Assembly (NCBI GenBank): GCA_964058805.1
Contig: CAXKVV010002050.1
Coordinates: 1-15,207, forward strand
Direction of reading: 5' to 3'
DNA from: Schoenoplectus triqueter
Lineage: Eukaryota; Streptophyta; Magnoliopsida; Poales; Cyperaceae
DNA: 15,207 nt
Below are positions 7,855 through 15,060 of this stretch, piece by piece (the stretch's first letter is position 1; each line of letters opens with the position of its first letter). The translations under genes and the position numbers were made by a program. The notes below the pieces were generated by a model. The model did no database searches. It saw nothing but the letters and a program-made list of their open reading frames with translations, and had not been told where the DNA came from.

Positions 7855-9164
7855 CGATGTAAGCAAATGTATGGAACACTACTTTGAAATTTCAACGAAA
7901 AAGCGAGAAAAGAAACCAAATAAACAGGAAAGAATGAGAAAAATGGGAGAATGGTGTTGTTCTCATCGCCGAGAGAGGCAAAGTCGGATTCTAATTCTGA
8001 TCTATATCTAGACGCACCCTGATTCACACCCGACCGCATCCAGTCAAATTAATTAAAATAATCCCAATACATAACCACACTCGATACTTACTTATTCTGT
8101 TGGATATATATATAAAAAAAAGGGAAAACATAGGCGGATGGCCGGATACGGATCCCACTGAATCCTTTGTTCCTTCACGCGGCACTTTTAGTGTATTGTA
8201 TAATTATGATGGTCATAATTATAATATATAATTACCAGAGAGCGAATATTCAAATCGAGCTATGATGGTCATGATATAATATTTTCTTTTTGTTAAGATC
8301 ACGGTTTAAATGACAAGAAGCCAGAAAGACATAAGCTCCAAATTATATAATATATATCGGAGAAAACTGAATGTTGCAAATAACAAAGGTTTTTTCTTTA
8401 AAGAAAAGAAAAATTAACATATAATCAAAACACATGTTAAGAACATACATCCTAGTTATTTGGATCAATGAATTTATTATTGGATATTTTTATATAATAC
8501 TTGTTATTCAGCTTAAGTAAATTATTTTTCACACTAATAACATTTAAATTGAATATAAATATGACTGCTATGATCCAAATTTTACATACAAAAGAAAAAA
8601 AATAATTGAGATTAACAATTATGATTCATCTAAATATGCCAACAGTTAAAAAAAATCCTCGGCAAAGTCTATCTAAAAATTATTAACAAACTCATTTCAC
8701 CTCTATTTTATATCGACGATGATACGAGTGATGTTGGTTTTTTAACAGTCACTTTTAATTGTATTCATAGGATCTAGTGCCAACAGATAAGTCAGTAACT
8801 ACATACGTTACCCGATCATTTTGAAATAAAAACAAATAGGAGTCTATTAAAAAATATATTTTAAGTAGATGTGTACCATAACATAAACATTTATATTTGT
8901 TTAATTGACAACAAGAACCTGTGTATGAATAGTACCGGAGTTGTCTGGATCATTCTCAGTTCTCCCTCGTCAATCAGTCTTGACGGGAAGGAATAAAAGC
9001 TTTTTTTTCACTCGTTCAACTGCCACGTGTCCTTCCTCTGCCCTGCATCGACCTCATCACTCCCAATTCCAAACTAAGTGTACCGCTCCCTGTTTGTGTA
9101 CTCGCTCTCCTCCCCTCGCACACCGTAAAAAAAAAACACTTTACCCAACCCAAACTGTTGGCCC
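7855..9164 (+). repeat. Right arm of large inverted repeat (IR-R)
   Basis: Reverse-complement partner of 28-1634, aligned from 7878 outward. The first 23 bp (7855-7877, starting CGATGTAAGCAAATGT) are not in the left arm but are shared with the third copy at 9851. Differences from the left arm include the absence of about 437 bp near 8850-8880, an extra ~75 bp near 8685-8755, and an extra ~56 bp created by a local duplication of TATGATGGTCAT (8205-8216 and 8261-8272). Its outer end carries the G-box patch and leads directly into the DUF3774-like remnant, so the arm looks like that gene's upstream region. Confidence 0.9.
9009..9164 (+). promoter_or_regulatory. Promoter-like conserved patch with G-box (CACGTG at 9024-9029)
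   Basis: This patch is pyrimidine-rich and the least diverged part of the two inverted arms, with a G-box in the context GCCACGTGTCC and the block CTTCCTCTGCCCT just downstream. It lies about 130-280 bp upstream of the DUF3774-like reading frame and ends where the arms lose homology, which fits a duplicated promoter/5'UTR. G-boxes are common in stress- and ABA-responsive plant promoters. I see no convincing TATA box. Function is inferred. Confidence 0.45.
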
Positions 9165-9289
9165 CCGTCGCCTCTGTCGGTGCCCACCTCTATGAGCCAA
9201 TCTCTTCTCCTCAAAGGCCTTCGACAACCTCAACAAGAGAAAGAGAAGTCGACAACGACGACGAGAACAAATCAATCGATACTTTGTGA

Positions 9290-9595
9290 TCAAGCTTAAT
9301 ACGCGAGTCTGAGATACGCGAGTCATTTCGTGGTGCAGATAGCAGCTGGTGCGACCCAGGCGGCGCGTGGTGTCAAAGAATCCACGACTGTGGCATCCAA
9401 CTCGGGAGCCGGCGCATCGTCGAGTCGAGGTGTGAGGCGCGTCTCCACCTTCCTGAGTCGTCAAAGCGTGCCGCCATTGTGAAAGCTGTGGATGATGCGA
9501 AGAAGAAGCGGGCTGAGGAGTCCCTGGGAACTGTTTTGTTTCTCATTAACTGGGTAGGAGCGAAATCAGAAATAATTGATAGGGGTGCTCGGTAG
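9290..9595 (+). pseudogene. Wound-induced protein (DUF3774-like) remnant, frameshifted
   Basis: A 101-codon open stretch without any ATG ends with AKKKRAEESLGTVLFLINWV. This resembles the conserved C-terminus of the plant DUF3774 wound-induced family (EESLRTVMYLSCWGP-type ending). The usual Cys-Trp-Gly ending is altered to Ile-Asn-Trp, and the frame runs on to TAG at 9593. A serine-rich stretch like that normally preceding this C-terminus (SNSGAGASSSRGVRRVS, about 9384-9434) lies in another frame, so at least one frameshift separates the two. DUF3774 proteins are small (about 90 residues) and of unknown biochemical role. The conserved tract WXVAA...ALKDQG at the N-terminus is not seen. It sits downstream of the G-box patch. 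Probably a broken paralogue; the family call rests on about 15 residues. Confidence 0.42.
9299..9324 (+). repeat. Exact 11-bp tandem repeat
   Basis: ATACGCGAGTC occurs at 9299-9309 and 9314-9324, a 15-bp period, inside the DUF3774-like stretch. Because the period is a multiple of three it does not shift the reading frame. Confidence 0.8.
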
Positions 9596-9814
9596 AATAT
9601 TTGAGTTAAAAGAAAAATTATTTTTTTATCGTACGATTTTTATTTTTCAGTGAACCGAATAGGTGTTCGGGCGTCGGCTTACGTCTATTTTGATTCCGTT
9701 TTTTATTTGTAGTATATTGTTTTCATCTCTTGGGGATGTAGATTATAGTAAATGTTTTGGTTTTCTGATACATGAAGAGGTGTGATTATAAACTGAATTG
9801 TAAATAAAATTTGT
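9570..9814 (+). repeat. Direct repeat R1 (3'-flank of DUF3774-like remnant)
   Basis: R1 aligns with 10142-10395 at high identity, from AAATAATTGATAGG through CGTACGATTTTTATTTTTCAG and TTTTGGTTTTCTGATACATG to AAAATTTGTT. R1 lacks about 9 bp (TCAAATAAG) next to TAGAATATTTG that R2 keeps. It immediately follows the coding remnant and looks like a 3'UTR or downstream flank. Confidence 0.9.
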
Positions 9815-9821
9815 GATTATA

Positions 9822-9850
9822 CATCTCTTGGGGATGTAGATTATAGTAAA
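9822..9850 (+). repeat. Extra 29-bp copy of an R1 segment at the junction
   Basis: CATCTCTTGGGGATGTAG plus GATTATAGTAAA-type continuation (29 bp in total) occurs at 9724-9752, again here, and at 10305-10333. The copy here lies between R1 and the third arm copy, which starts at 9851. It records a junction step beyond a simple tandem duplication. Confidence 0.85.
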
Positions 9851-10144
9851 CGATGTAAGCAAATGTATGGAACACTACTTTGAAATTTCAACGAAAAAGC
9901 GAGAAAAGAAACCAAATAAAAAGGAAAGAATGAGAAAAATGGGAGAATGGTGTTGTTCTCATCGCCGAGAGAGGCAAAGTCGGATTCTAATTCTGATCTA
10001 TATCTAGACGCACCCTGATTCACACCCGACCACATCCAGTCATATTGGTGAGTCAAATTAATTAAAATAATCCCAATACATAACCACACTCGATACTTAC
10101 TTATTCCGTTGGATATATATATATATATAAAAAAAAAGGGAAAA
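9851..10144 (+). repeat. Third copy of the arm's inner end, between R1 and R2
   Basis: This matches 7855-8128 with only a handful of substitutions and starts at exactly the same base (CGATGTAAGCAAATGT). It retains a 13-bp stretch (TATTGGTGAGTCA, about 10043-10055) that is missing in the right arm but has a counterpart in the left arm (about 1497-1510). It also has a longer TA microsatellite (about 10113-10129) than the right arm (about 8104-8113). It contains no gene; open stretches across it are shadows of those in the right arm. Confidence 0.93.
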
Positions 10145-10395
10145 TAATTGATAGGGTGTTCGGTTCAAATAAGTAGAATATTTGAGTCAAAAGAAAATTT
10201 ATTTTTTTATCGTACGATTTTTATTTTTCAGTGAACCGAATAGATGTTCGGACGTCGGCTGACGTTTATTTTGGTTCCGTTTTTTATTTGTAGTATATTG
10301 TTTTCATCTCTTGGGGATGTAGATTATAGTAAATGTTTTGGTTTTCTGATACATGAAGAGGTGTGATTATAAACTGAATTGTACATAAAATTTGT
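10142..10395 (+). repeat. Direct repeat R2
   Basis: Second copy of R1. It joins the third arm copy within a run of As (GGGAAAATAATTG), so the junction has A-rich microhomology. R2 is the fuller copy: it has the TCAAATAAG stretch absent from R1. Beyond 10395 the sequence is single-copy in this window. Confidence 0.9.
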
Positions 10396-10442
10396 TACTG
10401 GTATACTTAGAGATTTGGAATTTTGTTTTAACTTTCGATTGA

Positions 10443-10637
10443 TTTTGGGATGAAGGATTTTATGTAAGGAAACAATGGTTTCCTGACTGCATATACGTGG
10501 ATAATGACTCTGACGAATATATTGCGGTGGGGTGTGATATTTGTATAAACTGTAACATATATGTGCATAAGAGATATTCTTTTAAACTAATAAAACATGA
10601 ATTTTCCTATTTTAAAAAAAACATTATTTTTTTGTAA
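10443..10637 (+). other. Cys-bearing open stretch, unrecognised
   Basis: This is a 64-codon frame with no ATG at its head, running from a TGA to a TAA. It reads WFPDCIYVDNDSDEYIAVGC followed by DICINCNIYVHKR. The CxxCxxYV part distantly resembles the C-terminal motif VGCPRCLMYVM of a small plant protein family (GIR-type), and CDIC...HKR is also faintly zinc-finger/DC1-like, but neither match is strong. It directly follows repeat R2. It could be an exon or a gene fragment; chance is not excluded. Confidence 0.22.
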
Positions 10638-11611
10638 AGATATGTGGAAACTGGAAAAGCTTATTCACACGCACGATTTACATTGTATTGATTAAATTAT
10701 TTAGATTTTATTTTTTATTGTATTTTTTTCTCCTTGGCTCGCCACATTTATATATGCAGCTTGTGGGATCCCATCAACAAAGATATAATTTAACAAATAC
10801 GACTTTGTTAAGAAGTTATTTTCAATTTAAATAACGATTAATTCTTTTCAATTTAACTAACTTCCTCTGGGGATTGCTCAACAGTAATACTTCAGTGAAA
10901 AAAAAATCTCTAGAAGCCATCTTTCAATTGTGCGTTGTTACTGGTGACAGAGATGGACAATAGATCATTTGAAACATCTGAAGTATTATTTTCGTTTTTT
11001 TTTTTGTATTTTTTGTTGAGAGAGGTCGCAATTGGAGAAGCAATTTTCTTGGGACGTAGGTGAATTGTATTGAATTTATTAATATGAAAATGGTAATCCT
11101 CAGTGAGTTATATTAGGATATGATTGTTTCAAATATCTCCCATGTAAAATAAAAGGCGCACTACCTTCATTAAAAAAATATTTAATGTTGGGTTGGGTCA
11201 GACTCAGACCCATGGGATATGAAATTGGCAGAGAAATTTGTTGTGTGATGTTTTGGATGGTGTATTCCTTTTAAGATTTTTGGTATTGTTCCAGTACTTT
11301 CCAAAGCGTCTGGTTCCTTTAATTATTAATTGTATCTTGCTTACAACGGCTATATATGGAGTATCTTCTAGAAATCTTGAAGATTTCGGAGATAGAGTTC
11401 AGAGGAGGAAACGAACGAGTAGTGACTAGTGAGTAACTTCGGGCAAGTGAAGGAGAGAATTAGATAGAGAAAGGGGGATGGACCTGGACCAGGAATCATA
11501 TCTATATCTGGTCTCTCCCAACTTCCCACGTGTCCACTCCGACAATTGAGAGAATAATCAATATCTTCACCACTTCACATATGTGATGTGATGCCTTGTT
11601 TCTACGACAGT
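10638..11611. other. Mostly single-copy intergenic DNA
   Basis: AT-rich with long A and T runs. A 63-codon plus frame at 11238-11429 includes LRFLVLFQYFPK, which superficially recalls the S5-linker region of plant cyclic-nucleotide-gated channels (FVVLFQYVPR), but the match ends after about ten residues and no pore motif follows. A G-box (CACGTG) lies at 11527-11532 in CCCACGTGTCC. No gene is called. Confidence 0.5.
11527..11532. promoter_or_regulatory. G-box (CACGTG)
   Basis: Perfect CACGTG with the same GTCC 3' context as the arm G-boxes, but the flanks are otherwise unrelated. Function unproven; no gene is identified next to it. Confidence 0.3.
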
Positions 11612-11660
11612 CATTTGCATCATTCACTCGACCTTTTATTATTTTTGCTCTCTTTTAAGG

Positions 11661-11820
11661 GCGTGTTCGGTTGTCAAAATTGTAATTGGTTGGGTTTTTA
11701 TGGGTACGGGTTTCACTGAGTGTAATTTGTGGATATCCAATTCAATAATCCACCGAAGACCGAACGGTGCAGTGGAAATAAATAATCTCCATCAAAATGG
11801 AATTCTAACCCGTTCTCCAT
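11661..11820. mobile_element. Insertion in unit B relative to unit A, possible TIR element fragment
   Basis: Unit A passes directly from CTCTCTTCTTAAG to AACGTGG, whereas unit B has about 160 bp between them, starting GGGCGTGTTCGGTTG. That start resembles ends of plant PIF/Harbinger-like or hAT-like MITEs. A partly complementary GACCGAACGGTGC lies inside near 11758-11770, not at the right edge. I see no target-site duplication, so the element may be truncated or the event may be a replacement. Confidence 0.4.
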
Positions 11821-11827
11821 AACGTGG

Positions 11828-12160
11828 ATAATAGGTAGAGGTGGCAGAATCCGACCCGACCTGAGAAATCCGTCCGACCCGTCCGGATCTGAATCCGATC
11901 CGATTTAATTTTTTAAGAAAGTCAAACTGACCCGACCCGAATTCGACCCGATCCGACCCGACCCGAGATCAAATGACCTTTAATCCAATCGAAATCTATC
12001 AACGATCTGAAAAAACACAATATATAAATTGACCTGACCCGACCCGTTCCGATCCGACCCGGCCCAACCCGATTTCTTCTAAAAAGTCAAATTGACCCGA
12101 CCCGTCCAACCCGAACCCGAACCCGACCTGACCCGCCCGATTGCCACCTCTAATAATAGG
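11828..12160. mobile_element. hAT-type MITE with 8-bp target duplication and perfect TIRs
   Basis: The element at 11836-12152 (317 bp) has perfect 11-bp terminal inverted repeats, TAGAGGTGGCA at the left and TGCCACCTCTA at the right. It is flanked by identical 8-bp repeats ATAATAGG at 11828-11835 and 12153-12160. An 8-bp duplication plus TAGRGRTGGCA ends is typical of hAT elements. Inside are many GACCCG or CCCGAC hexamers. No coding capacity. Unit A has the uninserted site, AACGTGGATAATAGGC at about 5416-5431, with a single ATAATAGG. Confidence 0.95.
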
Positions 12161-12706
12161 CAAAAAAAATATTTGAGGTGCTATATTTTAAAAAAGTTCC
12201 ATTTCACGGAACAAAAATAAATAATTATCGTACAACTTTTTCCATTCTTTGTGCACCTTTTTCTTCATGTTCTAGTTTGTATATTTTAGAAAATATATAG
12301 CCATCTTTTTTTTCTGTTCTGAAGCTTATAATTCTTTTATATATAATTCTGTAAAAAATATTTGGAGCCAATTTCATGGACAGCTCCTAGAGGAAAACAC
12401 ACATCTGTCATCATATTCCATGCCGCAGAGGAACAAACTGATGACATTGAATGATACATGAACCATACTACGACGAATCATTAAACATATAATATTAATT
12501 TTGCCAATTAATTCACAGAATTTTGTCATCTTTAGAGAAAATAATTAACGAAGTGCTGATGGCCTACACATTCAAGTTGTTCATACATTTTTAACAATCA
12601 ACCCAAATATTACGAATTGACAATCAAACGATTTATATATTTTTAATATAACATATTAGGTTACCACGATGAGATATAGCCCATGGGCTTCAATTCAGGG
12701 CATGTC

Positions 12707-12782
12707 ATTTCCATTATCCGCAAGTTAAAACATATTGCGCAGCAGCGCAAGCCATTCCCCATTATCCAAGAGTGACCAGTTA
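12707..12782. repeat. 76-bp segment present only in unit B
   Basis: Unit A reads CATGTCAATAGTG where unit B has about 76 bp between CATGTC and AATAGTG. The segment contains a direct CCATTATCC repeat and a small perfect stem TTGCGC-AGCA-GCGCAA at 12735-12750. On the minus strand it keeps the HMA-like frame open for another 19 codons (LFNWSLLDNGEWLALLRNMF) before a TAA. This favours loss in A rather than gain in B, but it is not decisive. Confidence 0.55.
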
Positions 12783-12835
12783 AATAGTGTTTTGCAATTT
12801 GGAATCATCTCAGCATCAAGACCCGCATCCTCTAT
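12725..12835 (-). pseudogene. Unit B copy of the HMA-like exon, rearranged
   Basis: Minus-strand counterpart of the unit A fragment. It keeps IEDAGLDAEMIPNCKT but has lost the acceptor splice site and the NQYEEIREA head through a deletion of about 100 bp. The deletion joins two ATTG copies (CTCTATTG against AGATTGAAAG in A). The frame then continues through the B-only 76-bp segment to TAA at 12727-12725. Certainly non-functional as an HMA domain. Confidence 0.45.
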
Positions 12836-14080
12836 TGAAAGACAGAGAAGCAGAATACTTAATATCCACCCTTGAAAATTGAACCAATTTCTTTTCTCTT
12901 TGCCTTCATATGAAGTATCAGGACCTCAAATTTAAGGTTGAAGTGATATGACATCATGAAAAACTTGCCCAAAAGATTGAAATGATAAAATCACTTTTAA
13001 AAAAATTCAACAAAGACCCTTTAAGAAGCTCGGCCTAAATTTTTGGTTCCAGGAGAAAAGCTACCAATTGCTTTTCATCATTTCTCGTGGTGGCCAGCTG
13101 TAGCCTAGAATAGCAGTTCGCATCTCTATTTTGCCTTCATCTCTCTGTGTATCACTATAAGTATAATTGAAGTTCAATTCTTAGTTAGCAGTAAATGATA
13201 GTAAAACTAATTCGTGAAGGCTGGGCCCCAAACTGCACCTATCTGGTGTGTGCTTAGCCAAAGCATCTTTCAATTTCTTAAGTATGTAGTGAAGTCAACA
13301 AATTAGTTGGCTAATCAGTTCCAACTGAATTATTAGAATATGTAAATAAGAATGTTGGAAAAGAAAACATCAAAAGATGAACTGAGAGCAGAAAATATGG
13401 CCTGAATTGGATACGGTGCATCAGCTCCGTGGGCCGAAAATGGTCATGACACCATACAAATCGGGATCAGGCCCAGCCTTGTCCAGGGTTCCAGGCAGAT
13501 CAACTGAGATCTGCTACAATGGATGGAGTCTGTTAGAGTGTGAGTGTCAGACCAATTATTCACTGAATCCGAATTCACATCCGCTGCAACACTCTGCTGT
13601 AGTTTTACTTTTTTCCATCTATGTAGTTCACAAATATAACACTTGTAAGATATGAAATGTTCAACGACTATGATGATGGATATTTATATTGTACGGTGCG
13701 AACGCGAGACATATTTATGTGCTGCGGATGTGGCTATATATTAATTTTTAAAAAATTAAATACGAATGTAATAATATAAAAATTAAGAAAACTCTACGCA
13801 TAGTGAATAATTTAAAAATTATAACTAAATTATTCTCAAATTTTAATTTATGAGTCAGTAAATTCTTTATATTAAATATAATGGGACTACTTTTTCTATC
13901 AAATTTTAATTTTTGGATTTTTTTTATATCTTGTAAGTTTTTGTATGAAGAATTTATTAAGACTCATAATTGAACACTTTGAGATGATTTAGCTACGAGT
14001 AGTATTATATCCTAAGTCCAAAAATAATATTTATAATAAACAGAAAATTAGAGAGGAGTGCATTTTCACAACTTCAACAA

Positions 14081-14432
14081 AACTTTATAAGGAAGGGATC
14101 TTGACAATAGTTATCTTGACAATCTTGATAATGACTCTTTAAATAAATACAAAAATAAAATAAAAAAGTAATAGATATGTTCTTATGGTGATTCAAATTT
14201 CATACAATTTCATTATTGTTTGATTCTCATCAAAAATCGTTAAATTAGAACCATTATAAATTACATAATATTTTAATGATTTTTGATGGATTATCAAACG
14301 ATAATAAAATTACATAAAATTTAAATCATTATCAATTTAAAAAGTATATATCAATATATTTTTTTCTATTTTTAATTTTTTTTTCATATTTATTTGAGGA
14401 GCCATTATCAAGGATTCTTTCCTAACTTTATA
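14081..14432. mobile_element. Mutator-like MITE in unit B, with 9-bp target duplication
   Basis: This is the orthologous copy of the unit A element: 14090-14423 (334 bp) between AACTTTATA at 14081-14089 and 14424-14432. Ends are AGGAAGGGATCTTGACAAT at the left and AGGAAAGAATCCTTGATAAT as the reverse complement of the right. Same target site and same duplication as in unit A, so it was inherited through the duplication rather than inserted independently. Confidence 0.88.
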
Positions 14433-14477
14433 TATGTGTATGTGTGTCAAACTCAATAAATTCTAAATTGACAATCA

Positions 14478-14540
14478 CGATGTGAGCAAATGTGTTGAGG
14501 TGTAGTGGTTTGACACATTAATGGTTTTTGGAACATCATA
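14478..14540 (+). repeat. Junction-motif segment linking unit B to GC-rich DNA
   Basis: CGATGTGAGCAAATGT at 14478-14493 is followed by TAGTGGTTTGACACATTAATGG, split here for length: TAGTGGTTTGAC then ACATTAATGG. This matches the minus strand of 2736-2692. Base composition changes sharply about 30 bp downstream. Confidence 0.6.
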
Positions 14541-14565
14541 GAAATGCTCTCGTCTAGTTCTCCAA

Positions 14566-15060
14566 CCCTCGAGGTCGGGATCCGGGGCGCGGCCACCTCC
14601 CGATCCCGATCTCTGAGGCTGGACTCGACGTGCCACACGACCCCTCCCAACTGAGGCCAGGGAACCCACGCGACCCCTCCCGACCCCGGGACCCAGCCCC
14701 TCGGGACCCGCCTTCTCCCGACCCCTCGAGGCCGAGGAGTGAGTCACGGCCCCGAGAACTGGACTCAATACGACCTCTCGACCCTCTGAGCCCGAACACT
14801 CCCGACCACCCCACCCGACCCCCCCGCTAGGACCCGAATCGAGGCACCACATGACCCCCTCCAGATCCTGTCACCCTAGGACCCCCCCAGACATCCCCGA
14901 AGCCGGGACCGCCTACAACACCGACCCACATTCTCCCGACATCTCCGAATCTAGGACCTCCAAATCCCGATGCCCCCTCTCAAAATCCCCCTGCCCCCTC
15001 CGAGGCCGGGACCCCGGGCTGCGGCCCCCTTCCGACCCCCCGGGCGCCGACGTCCCCGAC
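14566..15060 (+). repeat. Degenerate GC-rich tandem-like repeat, ~40-bp periodicity
   Basis: Variants of GAGGCCGGGACC recur at about 14571, 14615, 14653, 14728, 14899 and 15002, with weaker ones between, commonly 36-44 bp apart and separated by CGACCCCTCCCGACC-like tracts. The region is extremely C-rich on the plus strand, unlike the AT-rich rest of the window. Open stretches on both strands (14475-14852, 14554-14814, 14630-14830) are low-complexity Arg/Gly/Pro/Ser products of the repeat and are not genes. Confidence 0.75.

Larger units (their letters stand above)
11612..14477 (+). repeat. Duplicated block, unit B (partner 5348-7854)
   Basis: Direct, diverged copy of unit A. B-specific additions are about 160 bp at 11661-11820, a hAT MITE at 11836-12152, about 76 bp at 12707-12782, and a longer non-alignable piece around 13055-13345. 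B-specific losses include most of the HMA-like exon. It ends with the same TTCTAAATTGACA tail followed by the CGATGTGAGCAAATGT junction motif, then GC-rich repeats instead of an inverted-repeat arm. Confidence 0.85.

Noticed and set aside
7809..8039. Minus-strand open stretch repeated at 9841-10089
   Set aside because: The similar peptide only reflects the arm fragment being duplicated. The left arm breaks the frame with several indels, and no domain is recognisable.
8941..9464. Open stretches at 8941-9195 (plus) and 9141-9464 (minus)
   Set aside because: The first covers the duplicated promoter patch, and its frame is not kept in the left arm. The second is antisense to the DUF3774-like remnant.
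11238..11429. Open stretch with LRFLVLFQYFPK, reminiscent of plant CNGC channels
   Set aside because: Similarity is limited to about ten hydrophobic residues; no selectivity-filter or cyclic-nucleotide-binding motif follows.
11836..12152. Possible telomere-like or rDNA-spacer repeat because of GACCCG hexamers
   Set aside because: Exact TIRs and an 8-bp target duplication show that it is the interior of a hAT MITE.
13407..13655. 82-codon open stretch in unit B
   Set aside because: Only the first ~20 residues are shared with unit A, after which the frame shifts. Unrecognised and unlikely to be maintained.
14475..14852. Long overlapping open stretches on both strands in the GC-rich tail
   Set aside because: Arg/Gly/Pro/Ser low-complexity translations of a C-rich degenerate repeat; open in several frames at once, with no domain.
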